Assembly: GCF_963678635.1 (NCBI RefSeq)
Contig: NC_087062.1
Location: 50,358,178-50,422,177 of the forward strand
DNA from: Symsagittifera roscoffensis
Lineage: Eukaryota; Xenacoelomorpha; Acoela; Convolutidae
Direction: 5' to 3'
DNA: 64,000 nucleotides
Below are positions 33,701-47,000 of the stretch, one piece after another (positions within the stretch are counted from its first letter, which is position 1; the number at the start of each line of letters is the position of its first letter). The notes under the pieces are model-generated. The model saw only the letters and a program-made list of their open reading frames with translations, was not told where the DNA came from and did not search any database. Position numbers and translations under genes: made by a program.

Positions 33701-35066
33701 TTTTGTTTCGCATTGGTTGATAGTTTCAAAGCTCTAACAGGTTGCTTAGAAAAATTGGAAGTTTTAGCAAAACGATTCGGTCTATAAAAAGATTTCCACC
33801 AGTCCTGTTCTAAGACTAGTGTGCTAACTTCGTCATTACATTTGTTATGCACAGACATCAAGTCCGTTTTTGATCGAGCAATGGCTTGAAGTGCTTTAAT
33901 TTTTTATTGATTCGATTCAATTTACCAATGATTGACCTTTGATCTTACAGGCTGGCCGCGAGGTGAAGGCGGTGAAGTGTTAATCAGTTTGAAATTTGTT
34001 TGAAATTCGTTTGAATTTGTTTGAAATTTGTTTGAAATTCATCCCTGTCGATTAGTTTTAAAAACACCTGGATTGAGTTCGGTAAGCACAAAACTAATAT
34101 TTACCTAGTTTTCATAATAACTCACCAAAAAATTTGTCAGATCACAAAAATTGAGGAAAGAATCGGCTCGCAAACCCAGGAAGTTTGTCTAAGCAGACTA
34201 GTCAAGCAACCAAACGTTGAAAAACTTTAAGTTTGTTCATGAAGAAAATCGGATGGCCAATGTTATACGTTTCCTATTCAAACCATTCAAGGCACGGATT
34301 TTTGAAAAACTTGAGGTTACTTTTTTGGCCGAGTTTTTCCACAATTAACTATCGTTTCACAACGGAAGCAATATAGAGTTAGGTTTTTCCCTAATTTTTT
34401 GTTTCGCATCGGTTGATAGTTTCAAAGCTCTAACAGGTTGCTTAGAAAAACTGGAAGTTTTAGCGAAATGATTTGGTCTATAAAAAGATTTGCACCAGTC
34501 CTGTTCTAAGACTAGTGTGCTAACTTTGTCATTACATTTTATATACACAGACATCAAGTCCGTTTTTGATCGAGCAATGGCTTGAATTGCTCTAATTTTT
34601 TATTGGTTCGATTCAATTTACCAATGATTGACCTCTGATCTTTTGGCTGGCAGCGAGGTGAAGGCGGTGAATTGTTAATCAATTTGTTTTGCGTGCATGG
34701 GTTTGAAATTCATCCCTGTCGGTTAGTTTTTAAAAACAGCTGAACTGCGTTCGGTAAGCACAAAAATATTATTTACCGAATTTTCATAAAAACTTACCAA
34801 AAAAATTGTCAGATCACAAAAATTTGGTAAAAGAATCGGCTCGCAAACATTTGAAGTTTGTCTAAGCAGACTAGTCAAGCAACCAAACGTTGAAAAACTT
34901 TAAGTTTGTTCATGAAGAAAATCGGATGGCCAATGTTATACGTTTTCCTATTGAAACCATTCTAGGCATGGATTTTTGAAAAACTTGAGGTTACTTTTTC
35001 GGCCAAGTTTTTTCACCTATAACTATCGTTTCTCAACGGAAGCAATATAAAATTAGGTTTTCCATA
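27753..35066 (+). repeat. tRNA-Ser-derived satellite array, right block copy 1
   Basis: The same satellite as 497-10,803 but reversed: the tRNA-like module is now on the plus strand. The CAGACATCAAGTC landmark recurs near 28,069, 28,801, 29,123, 29,842, 30,515, 31,195, 31,874, 32,552, 33,229, 33,851 and 34,548. Most units are 673-732 bp. One is reduced to ~322 bp by a deletion joining the module at ~28,958 to TTGGAAGCAAATG, and one is 622 bp. Modules start near 28,218, 29,280, 29,940, 30,620, 31,300, 31,970, 32,650, 33,330, 33,950 and 34,640. No protein gene. It ends in mid-monomer at 35,066, where polymerase sequence restarts. Confidence 0.95.
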
Positions 35067-35070
35067 TGCT

Positions 35071-38000
35071 AATGCTAATATCTAGTTCCAAACTATAAAA
35101 TGGTTCCATCATTACCCTTCTTTTCAATTTTCATATGGAGCTTGGCTTACAGTGTACAAAAATTTGTACACGCATCTTGATGGGAAAATTAAAATTATTT
35201 ACATGAGAGTTGGCAGAAACATGGAATGACTACATTTAAAGATTTTTTGCAGTGATACAACAACAAAGATGTTGTTCCAACCCTTGAAGCAATGCAAAAA
35301 AGGTTCAATTTTATCATCAGAAAGAAAATGATATGTTAAAACTTGGATGTACTCTTCCAAATCTAGCAAATATTTGTCTGCACAAATCAAATAATTAAAA
35401 ATTCTACCCATTTTGCAAAATTGATAGAGATTTGCACCAGAAAATTAGAGAGGATATGACGGATGGACAATCAATTGTGTTTTCGCGAAAAGCTGTTGTG
35501 GACAAAATTTTTATCAGGGATTCATCAAAAATCTGCAAATCAATCGTTTGAATTTATGAAAGACAGTTCTATCCCTATTCAATGTGTCAAGACATGCCAA
35601 CATGATTGTACACAAGATGGGAGTTTCATTCCGATATGCAAAATTTAGATGCTAGACATAACCCGTCTCGAAGCTTTGAGAATATGGTGATGTCTTACTA
35701 CCAAGAAACAAAGTCAGAATGTAGAATTGAGAGCTTCCCCACATCTGGAAATCAAAAAAAAATTGACTGTTTCAATGTAGATTGATATTGCGATCACTGC
35801 AAAACTGTGTTTGAAGCACTGGGATGCTATTATCTTTTTTACCTTCACAGGAGACTCGTCCCTCACTTAGCGAGAAAGATATTGATAGAGGAAAAAATGA
35901 GAGAGATGGATGACTTGAGACGTGAGTGCAATCGCGAAAAAGATCACAAAATCAAAGAGATGTGGGAATGTGAGTGGTGGCAAAACTTCAAAACGAACGA
36001 AAAAAGTAAGAATCATATCCGATCCAACTTCCCCTACAAAAGAGCTCTCTCTACTGATTTTTTATTGGGAAAAATAAGAGATGGATCTCTTTATGGCTAT
36101 ATTTCGTGTGACTTAGTTGTTCCAGATGAACTGAAAGCAAAGATTTCTAATTTTCCTCCATTTTTTAAAAACACTGAAATTGGAAGAAATTACATTGGTG
36201 AATATATGCAAAATTATGCCAATGAAAATGATCTTCTTAAGCATCCCCAGCGAATGCTAATATCTAGTTCCAAACTATAAAATGGTTCCATCATTACCCT
36301 TCTTTTCAATTTTCATATGGAGCTTGGCTTACAGTGTACAAAAATTTGTACACGCATCTTGATGGGAAAATTAAAATTATTTACATGAGAGTTGGCAGAA
36401 ACATGGAATGACTACATTTAAAGATTTTTTGCAGTGATACAACAACAAAGATGTTGTTCCAACCCCTGAAGCAATGCAAAAAATGGTTCAATTTTATCAT
36501 CAGAAAGAAAATGATTTGTAAAAACTTGGATGTATTCTTCCAAATCTTGCAAATATTTGTCTGCACAAATCAACCAATGAAAAATTCTACCCATTTTGCG
36601 AAACTGATAGAGATTTGTGCCAGAAAATTAGAGAGGATATGACAGGTGGACCATCAATTGTGTTTACGCGGAAAGCTGTTGTGGACAAAGCTTTTATCAG
36701 AGATTCATCAAATATCTGCAAATCAATTGTTGGAATTGACGCCAGCCAGTTCTATCCTTATTCAAGGAGTCAAGACATGCCAACATGATTGTTCACAAGA
36801 TGGGAGTTTGATTCCGATATGCAAAAATGCAAGGCTAGACATAACCGATCTCAAAGCTTTGAGATTACGGCGATGTCTTACTACCAAGAAACAAGAACAG
36901 AATGCAGAATTGAAAGCTTCCACACATCTGGAAATAAAAAATTGTATGTTTCAATGTAGATGGATATTGTGATCACTGCAAAACTGTGTTTGAAGCAATG
37001 GGATGCTATTACCATTTTGTCCTTGCCAGGAGACTCGTCCCTCACTTAGCGAGAAAGATATTGAGAGAGGAAAAAAAATGAGAGAGATGGATGACTTGAG
37101 ACGTGAGTAAATTTGCGAAAAAGATTACAAATCAAAGATATGTGGGAATGTGAGTGGTGGCAAAACTTCAAAATGAACGAAAAATTTAAGAATCATATCC
37201 GATCCAACTTTCCATACAAAAGACCTCTCTCTAATGATTCTTTATTGGGAAAAAAAGAGATGGATGTCTTTATGTCTATTTTACGTGTGACTGAGTTGTT
37301 TCACCTGAACTGAAAGCAAATATTTCTTATGTTCCTCCTTTTTTTCAAAAAAACACTGAAGTTGGAAGAAATTACATTGGAAAATATATGCAAAATTATG
37401 CCATTGAAAATGATCTTCTTAAGCATCCCCAGCGAATGCTGATATCTAGTTTCAAACTAGAAAAATGTTCCATCATTACCCTTCTTTTCAATTTTCATAT
37501 GGAGCTTGGCTTACAGTGTACAAAAGTTTACCGCTTTGTACGGTATCTCTCTCAAAAAAGCTTCAACAAGTTTGTTCAATCAGTTGTTGATGCTAGAAGG
37601 GAAGGAGATGAGAACCCTTTATCCGGTGTTGTTGCAGAGACTATGAAGCTTTTAGGTAATTCATACTACGATTAGCAGATCAAGGACAGATCGAGACATA
37701 CAATCACAAAGTACTTGAATGATGAGAAAACACTCAAAGCAATTATTGAACCACCCTTCAAACGATTAAACACTGTTCAGAGAGTTTTGTACGAGATTGA
37801 GTTACTGAAGTCAACAATTGAGCACAAAGAGCACAAAATTGAGCACAAAGTTGAATAAAAGATCTCGAAATCATTCAAAAGAAAGTTTTGAATATGAAGA
37901 CAATTCTAGAGAAGATACAGAGGAAACTGATATATCAACTCAGTTTTTGAGAATGCAGAAGAATCAGCTGATTGATTTGAAACAAAAGCTGGAGAGGTTT

Positions 38001-40592
38001 GTTAACACCTTACCTCTCTTTGGTTTTAAAAGTGGAAGATATGATCTGAACATGATCAAGAGCTATCTGATTCCCTACTTAATCAATGATAAAGAAGCTG
38101 AACCTATGGTTATCAAAAAGGCTAACGATTTCATATCTTTCCAGTTTGGAGACATACAATTTCTCGACATCATGAAATTTTTGGGTGGAGCAACATCTCT
38201 AGGCTCCTTTCTTAAAGCCTACAAAGCAAGTGAGTTAAAAAAGTTTTTCCCTTATGAGTGGTTTGACAGTGCAAACGAGCTCGAGAATGAAGAATTACCT
38301 CCATACGAAGCCTTTTTCAGTAAACTGAGAAACAACAACCCTCTTGATAAAGACTTTCAGGATTATCAAAAGTTGAGGTCAAGTGGACTTGATAAGCAGA
38401 AAGTACTAAAGAAACTTCAAATTAGGTCAGTACCTGCAACTGGATGGGAAAATTACAAATATTTACAGGAGATTTGGCAGAAACATGGAAAGACTACATT
38501 TGAAGATTTTTTGCAGTGATACAACAACAAAGATGTTGTTCCAACCCTTGAAGCAATGCAAAAAATAGTTCAATTTTATCATCAGAAAAAAATTGATATG
38601 TTAAAACTTGGATGTACTTTTCCAAATCTAGCAAATATTTGTCTGCACAAAACATTAATGAAAAATTCTACCCATTTTGCGAAAATGGTAAGGATTTGTG
38701 CCAGAAAATTAGAGAGGATATGACGGGTGGACCATCAATTGTGTTTACGCGAAAAGCTGTTGTGGACAAAAATTTTATCAGTGATTCATCAAATATCTGC
38801 AAATCAATCGTTGGAATTGATGCCAGGCAGTTCTATTCCTATTCAATGTGTCAAGACATGCCAACATGATTGTACCTTAGATGGGAGTTTGATTCCGATA
38901 TGCAAAAATTCAAGGCTAGACATAACCGATCTCGAAGCTTTGAGACCATGGTGATGTCTTACTACCAAGAAACAAGACCAGAATGCAGAATTGAGAGCTT
39001 CCACACATCTGGAAATCAAAAGAAAATTGACAGTTTCAATGTAGATGGATTTTGTGATCACTTCAAAACTGTGTTTGAAGCAATGTGATGCTATTACCAT
39101 TTTTTCCTTGCCAGGAGACTCGTCCCTCACTTAATGAGAAAGATATTGAGAGAGGAAAAAATGAGAGGGATGGATGACTTGAGATGTGAGCATATTCGCA
39201 ACAAAGATTACAAAATCAAAGAGATGTGAGTGGTGGCAAAACTTCAAAACGAACGAAAAAATTAAGAATCTTATCCGATCCAACTTTCCCTACGAAAGAC
39301 CTCTCTCTACTGATTCTTTATTGGGAAAAATAAGATATGGGAAGAATAAGATCTCTTTATGGCTATATTCCGTGTGACTTAGTTGTTCCAGTTGAACTGA
39401 AAGCAAAATTTTCTAAATTTCCTCCTTTTTTTAAAAACACTGAAGTTGGAAGAAATTACGTTGGAGAATCTATGCAAAATTATGCCATTGAAAATGATCT
39501 TCTTAAGCATCCCCAGCGAATGCTAATATCTAGTTTCAAACTAGAAAATGGTTCCATCCTTACCCTTCTTTTCATTTTTCATATGGAGCTTTTCATTTTT
39601 CATTTTTCATATGGACAGTGTACAAAAATTTATCATTTTGTACAGTATCTTCGTCAAAAATCCTTCAACAAGTTTGTTCAATCAGTTGTTGGTGCTAGAA
39701 GGAAAGGAGATGAGAACCCTTTATCCGGTGCTGTTGCAGATACTATGAAGCTTTTAGGTAATTCATCCTACGGTAACCAGATAATGGACAGATCGAGACA
39801 TACGATCACAAAGTATTTGAATGATGAGAAAACACACAAAGCAATGAATGAACACTTTTTCAAACGGTTGAACACTATTCAGAAAGACTTGTACGATATT
39901 GAGTTACTAAAGTCAACAATTGAGCACACAGAACCCATAATAGTCGGATTTTTCATTCTGCAGTATGCAAAGCTGAGAATGCTTGAGCTTTACTACAATT
40001 TTTTTTTCGGTAAGTTTTGTGATGTAAATAAGTTTGAGGAATTAAAATTGGACCCAGATTTGCTGAGGAAAATTTGTATGGTTGTACGCGTCCGGAGAAA
40101 GAAGGTGACTGAGAAAAACTGAGAGAAAAAGTTTGCAGATATTAGTTTAGAGCAGATTCAAAATTGAATTTTTCCACGAACATGTTGTAGCGTTCACAAG
40201 AAGCATGATAAACGAGAGCCTGGTCTGTTCAAAGAAAAATTTAGGTGTACGGAGATGCTATGTTCATGCAGCAAGACTTGTTGTTGCTATGACAACAAAT
40301 CAGACAAGATAAAAATTAGCAGTAAAGATTGAATAAAAGAAATCTAGAGGAATCCGTTGATGACCCTATGGAAAATTACAGAAAAGTACTCGATGAAGCA
40401 ATCAACTTGAATTCAACAAACAGAGGGTTTAGAACCATTAATCATATGGTTGCTACATAAGAGCAAACAAAGAAGGGATTGAGCTACTTTTACCCTAAAA
40501 GACAAGTTCAGGACGACGGAGTTTACACAAAACCTTTGAACTTGTATATAACTGATAGTGAAATAGCATTCAATTCAGTATTGATTAACTAA
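35071..40592 (+). pseudogene. polymerase B partial copies, second macrosatellite unit
   Basis: A repeat of the polymerase segment: partial copy a from ~35,230 to 36,387, b to 37,840, c to the TAA at 40,590-40,592. It carries the same stops and frameshifts as the first unit. There is no N-terminal part (no zinc finger, no ExoI), because the segment joins satellite directly at 35,067. The 233-codon frame lies at 37,818-38,519 and the 261-codon frame with motifs B and C at 39,337-40,122. Motif A of the middle copy is again the best (GIDASQFYPYS). One visible coding difference is in copy c, where LDESL of the first unit reads LDGSL here. No promoter is seen. Confidence 0.88.
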
Positions 40593-41046
40593 CTGTAAAC
40601 TTGTGGTAATTTGATTATACGAAGCAGTGATTAATATAATTCATGTTTTGAGTTTAACTTTATTCCCCAAACATGTTATTTTTTACTCGAAGTTTCGTTA
40701 GGTTTCAGTATAGTTTTAGATAGTTTTCTCGTTGAATCAAACCTGTAAAACAAAATCAAAACATCTAAACTGTAGAAGCTAGCTAAGAAACGCAAGTATC
40801 GGCAAAACCGAATTCAAAAAATTCGGGCGCCAAAATTTTTTCTGAAACTTACCATCGTACCATCTGAAACTTTACCATCTGAAACCTGCTATCTTAATAC
40901 ATTTGGAAACCTATTCCCTATCTTAATACATAGGGAACTCTATTCCCTATCTTAATACATAGGTTGCTGACCGGATACTCTTTAGCCTATGTTAATACAT
41001 GGGGTTCAGCAACCACCCCACATTCTCCCTCACTCTTCTACTACTA
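40593..41046. repeat. hairpin spacer, second copy
   Basis: The same hairpins and TTAATACAT repeats as 27,299-27,752, offset by 13,294 bp. The GGTTGCTGA/TCAGCAACC inverted repeat lies at about 40,962-41,014. No gene. Confidence 0.8.
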
Positions 41047-44000
41047 AGTTTGTTGATGAAGAAAATTGGGTGGCCAATGTTATACGTTTTTCTTTTGAAA
41101 CCATTCAAGGCATGGAGTTTTGAAAAAAAATCAGGTTAGTTTTTTGGCCGCGTTTTTCCACAAATAACTATCGATTTTCATTGGAAGCAATTCAAAATAG
41201 GTTTCTCTGATTTTTTGTTTTGATTTGTTTGATAGTTTCAAAGCTCTGACAGGTTGCTTAGAAAAACTTGAAATGTTAGCGAAACGATTTGCTCTTAAAA
41301 AGATTTGCAACTGTCCTTTTCTACAACTAGAGTGCTTATTTCGTCATTATGTTTTCTATACACAGACGTCAAAACTTTTTTGATCGATCAATGGCTTGAT
41401 TTCATACGTTTTTTTAATTTGAGAAAAAAAACTATTCTATTTGAAGCGAAGCAAATTTGCTTTAATTTTTTATTGGTTTGATTCATTTTACAAAAAATTG
41501 ACTTCTGGTCATACAGGTTGCCCGAGAAGTGAAGGAGTTGAAGTGATATTCAATATGTTCTCCGTGCATGGGTTGGAAACCCATCCCTGTCCATTAATTT
41601 CTTATACACACCTGAACTGAATTTGGTAGGCACAAAAGTGATGTTTACCTAATTTTATAAAAAATTCACCAAAAAAATTGTCAGAATACAAAAATTTGGA
41701 CAAAAAATTGGCTCGCAAACCATTGGAGCTCGTCTAAGGTGACTAGTCAAGCAAACAAACGTTGAAATAAGTTGGAGTTTGTTCATGAAGAAAATCGGAT
41801 GGCCAATTTTTTACGTTTTTCTATTAAAACCATTCAAAGCATGGAGTTTTGAAAAACTTCAGGTTACTTTTATGGGCCAGTTTTTCCACAAACAACTATC
41901 TTTTTCCAGCGGAACCATTATAAATTTAGGTTTTCATTAATTTTTTGTTTCGCACCGTTTGATAGTTTCAAAACTCTAACAGGTTGCTTAGAAAAATTGG
42001 AAATTTTAGCAAAACGATTCGGTCTATAAAAAGATTTCCACCAGTCCTGTTCTAAGACTAGTGTACTAACATTGTCATTACATTTTATATACACAGACAT
42101 CAACTCCGATTTTGATCGAGCAATGGCTTGAATTGCTTTAAATTTTTTATTGGTTCGATTCAATTTACCAATGATTGACCTCTGGTCTTACAGGCTGGCA
42201 GCGAGGTGAAGGCGGTGAATTGTTAATCAATATATTCTGCGTGCGTGCATTGGAAGCAAATGAAAAATAGGTTTCCCTTTTTTCGTTTTGATTTGTTTGA
42301 TAGTTTCAAAGCTCTAACAGCGATAATTTAGCGGAACGATTTGCTCTATAAAAAGACTTGCGCTAGTCCTGTTCTACGGCTAGAGTGCCTATTTTGTCGT
42401 TATATTTTGTATACCCAGACGTCAAGTCTATTTTTGCTCGATCATTGGCTTGATTTGATACGTTTTTTTTTGTATTAATGTTTTGAAAAGAACTATTCTA
42501 TTTGAAGCGAAGCAACTTTGCTTTAGTTTTTATTGGTTCGATTCATTTTACCATTGATTGACCTCTGATCTTACTAGCTGCCCGAGAGTTTAAGGCATTG
42601 AAGTGCTATTCAATATGTTCTGCGTGCGTGGGTTGGAAACCCATCCCTGTCCAGTAATTTTGTAAAAACACCCGAACTGAATTCGGTAGGCACAAAAACT
42701 GATAAATAAATCAACAAAAAGTTCGTCATTTCACAAAAGTTGGTAGAAAGAATCGGCTCGCAAACCATTGAAGTTCGTTTAAGCAAACTAATCAAGTAAC
42801 CAAACGTTGAAAAACTTTAAATGTGTTCATGAAGAAAATCGGATGGCCAATTTTATACGTTTTTCTATTGAAACCCTTCAAGGCATGGATTTTTGAAAAA
42901 ATTCAGATTGCTTTTTGGGCTATGGCTTTCCAAAAAAAAACAATCGTTTTCCAACGGAAGCAATTCAATTTTAAGTTTCCTCTTTTTTTTGTTTCGCTTC
43001 GTTTGATAATTTGAAAGCTGTAACAGATTGCTTGGAGAACTTAAAATTTTAGCAAAACGATTTGGTCTATAAAAAGATTTGCACCAGTCCTATTCTAAGT
43101 CTAGTGTGCTAACTTCGTCTTTACATTTTTTATACATAGACATGAAGTCCGTTTTTGATCGAGCAATGGCTTGATTTCTTTATTTTTTTATTGGTTCGAT
43201 TCAATTTACCAATGATTGATTTCTGGTATTTCAGGCTGGCCGCGAAGTGAAGTCGGTGAAGGGTTATTCAATTTGTTTTTCGTGCGTGGGTTCGAAACTC
43301 ATCCCTGTCGAGTAATTTCTTACAACACCTGAACGGAATTCGGTAGGCACAAAAACTGATGTTTACCTAATTTGATAAAACCTCACCAAAAAACTCGTCA
43401 GGTCACAAAAAATTGGAGAAAGAATCGGCACGCAAAACATTGAAGTTAGTCTAAGCAGACTAGTCAAGCAAACAAACGTTGAAATATTTCAAGTTTGTTC
43501 ATTAAGGACTCGGATGGCCAATGTTATACGTTTTTCTATTGAAGACATTCAAGGCTTGGATTATTGAAAAAATCGAGGTTATGCTTTTGGCTGAGCTTTT
43601 CCACAAACAACAATCATTTCTCAACGGAAGCAATGAAAAATATGGTTTTCCTCAATTTTTCGCTTCGCATCGTTTGATAGTTTCAAAGCTCTAACAGGTT
43701 GCTTAGAAAAACTGAAAATGTTAGCGAAACGATTTGGTCTATAAAAATATCTGCACTAGTCCTGCACTAAGACCAGAGAGCTTATTTTGTCATTACATAT
43801 TATATACACAGACTTCAAGTCTATTTTTGATCGAACAATATCTTGTTTTGATAAATTTTTTGTTTTAAGCTAAACATTTATTCGATACTTATGATTGCTC
43901 TCTGGTCTTACAAGCTGGCCGCGAGTTGAAGGCTTTGAAGTGCTATTCATTTCGTTCTGCGTGCGTGGGTTTGTAACCCATCCCTGTCCGGTAAGGTTTT

Positions 44001-47000
44001 ACAAACACCTGAACTGAATTCGGTAGGCACAAAAACTGATGTTTATCTAATTTTGTTAATAACTCACCAAAAAACTTTTCAGGTCACAAAAAATGGAGAA
44101 ACATTCGGCACGAAAAACATTGAAGTTCGTCTAAGCAGACTAGTCAAGCAACCAAACGTTGAAAGTTTTCAAGTTTGTTCATTAAGAAACTCAGATGACC
44201 AATGGTATACATTTTTCTATTGAAACCATTCAAGGCATGGATTTTTGTAAAAATTCAATTTACTTGTTTAACTAAATTTTTAAACATACAACTCTCATTT
44301 TTACACGGAAGCAAAAAAAAATCGGCTTTCTCTAAATTTTTGCTTCGCATCGTTTGATAGTTTCAAAGCTCTAACAGGTTGCTTAGAAAAACTGGAAAGG
44401 TTAGCGAATTGATTTGGTCTATAAAAATAGCTGCACTAGTCCTGTACTAAGACTAGAGAGCTTATTTCGTCATTACATTTTATATACTCAGACGTCAAGT
44501 CTATTTTTGATCGAACAATATCTTGTTTTGATACGTTTTTTGTTTTAAGCTAAACATTTATTCGATACTTATGATTGCTCTCTGGTCTTACAAGCTGGCC
44601 GCGAGGTGAAGGCTTTGAAGTGCTATTCATTTTGTTCTGCGTGCGTGCGTTTGTGACCCATCCCTGTCCGGTAATTTTTTACACACACCTGAACTGAATT
44701 CGGTAGGCACAAAAACTGATGTTTATCTAATTTTGTTAATAACTCACCAAAAAACTTGTCAGGTCACAAAAAATTGGAGAAGGAATCGGCACGCAAAACA
44801 TTGAAGTTCGTCTAAGCAGAATAGTCAAGCAACCAAACATAGAAAAATTTCAAGTTTGTTCATGAAAAAAATCGAATGGCCAATGTAATACATTTGCCAA
44901 TAAAACCATTCAAGGCACGAACTTTTGAAAAACTTGAGGTTACTTTTTTGGCCTAGTTTTTCCTCATACAATTATCGTTTCACAACGGAAGCAATATAAA
45001 GTTAGTTTTTCCTTAATTTTTTGTTTTGCATCGGTTGATAGTTTCAAAACTCTAACAGGTTGCTTAGAAAAATTGGAAATTTTAGCAAAACGATTCGGTC
45101 TATAAAAATATTTCCACCAGTCCTTTCTAAGACTAGTGTGCTTACTTCGTCATTACTTTTATATACACAGACATCAAGTCCGTTTTTGATCGAGCAATGG
45201 CTTGAATTGCTTTAATTTTTTATTGATTCGCTTCAATTTACCAATTATTGACCTCTGATCATACAGGCTGGCCGCGAGGTGAAGGCGGTGAACTGTTAAT
45301 CAATATGCTCTGCGTGCGTGAGTTCGAAGCTCATCCATGACGAGTATTTTTTTTATGAACACCTGAACTGAGTTCGGTAGGCACAAAAACTGATGTTTAC
45401 CTACTTTTGTTAGTAACTCACCAAAAAACTTGTCAGGTCACAAAAAATTGGCGAACGAATCGGCACGCAAAATATTGAAGTTCGTCTAAGCTGAATAGTC
45501 AAGCAACCAAACGTTGAAAAATTAATTTCAAGTTTGTTCATGAAAAAAATTGGATGGCCAATGTAATACGTTTTGCTATTAAAACCATTCGAGGCACGGA
45601 TTTTTGAAAAACTTGAGATTACTTTTTTGGCCAGTTTCTCCACGAACAACTATCGTTTCACAACGGAAGCAATATAAAGTTAGGTTTTCCTTAATTTTTT
45701 GTTTCGCATCGGTTGATAGTTTCAAAGCTCTAACAGGTTGCTTAGAAAAATTGGAAGTGTTAGCAAAACGACTCGGTCTAAAAAAAAATTTCCACCAGTC
45801 CTATTCTAAGACTAGTGTGCCAACTTCGTCATAACATTTTATATATACAGACATCAAGTCCATTTTTGATCGAGCAATGGCTTGAATTGCTTTAATTTTT
45901 TATTGGTTCGATTCAATTTACCAATGATTGACCTCTGGTCTTACAGGCTGGCAGCGAGGTGAAGGCGGTGAAATGTTAATCAATATGTTCTGCGTGCTTG
46001 GGTTCGAAAATCATCCCTGACGAGTAATTTTTTACAAATACCTGAACTGAAATCGGTAAACACAAAAACTGATGTTTACCTAATTTTGTTAATAACTCAC
46101 CAAAAAACTAGTGAGGTCACAAAAAATAGGAGAAAGAATCAGCACGCAAAACATTGAAGTTCGTCTAAGCAGAATAGTCAAGCAACCAAACGTTGAAAAA
46201 TTTCAAGTTTGTTCATGAAAAAAATTGGATGGCAAATGTAATACGTTTTGCTATTCAAACCATCCAAGACAAGGGTTTTTGAAAAACTTGAGGTTACTTT
46301 TTTGGCCGAGTTTTTCCACAAACAACTATCGTTTCACAATGGAAGCGATACAAAGTTAGGTTTTCCTTAATTTTTTGTTTCGCATCGGTTGATAGTTTCA
46401 AAGCTCTAACAGGTTGCTTAGAAAAATTGGAAATTTTAGCAAAACGATTCGGTCTATAAAAAGATTTCCACCAGTCCTGTTCTAAGACTAGTGTGCTAAC
46501 ATCGTCATTACATTTTATATACACAGACATCAAGTCCAATTTTGATCGAGCAATGGCTTGAATTGCTTTAAATTTTTTATTGGTTCGATTCAATTTACCA
46601 ATGATTGACCCCTGGTCTTACAGGCTGGCAGCGAGGTGAAGGCGGTGAAGTGGTAATCAATATGTTCTGCGTGCGTGGGTTCGAAACTCATTCCTTACGA
46701 GTAATTTTTTACGAACACCTGAACTGAATTCGGTAGGCACAAAAACTGATGTTTACCTAATTTTGTTAATAACTCACCAAAAAACTCTTCAGGTCACAAA
46801 AAAATGGAGAAAAAATCGGCACGCAAAACATTGAAGTTCGTCTAAGCAGAATAGTCAAGCAACCAAACGTTTTGCTAATAAAACCATTCAAGGCACTGAT
46901 TTTTGAAAAACTTGAGGTTAGTTTTTGGCCGAGTTTTTCCACAATTAAGTATCATTTCACAACGGAAGCAATATAAACTTAGGTTTTTCTTTACTTTTTG

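Noticed and set aside
497-35066. Satellite blocks as the terminal inverted repeats of the Polinton
   Set aside because: The two flanks are inverted but break the monomer at different points (left near the GCGAAACAAAAATTCAGG region, right near AAGTTTGTTGATGAAG), and the left one cuts the integrase. The idea is kept only as a hypothesis in the findings.
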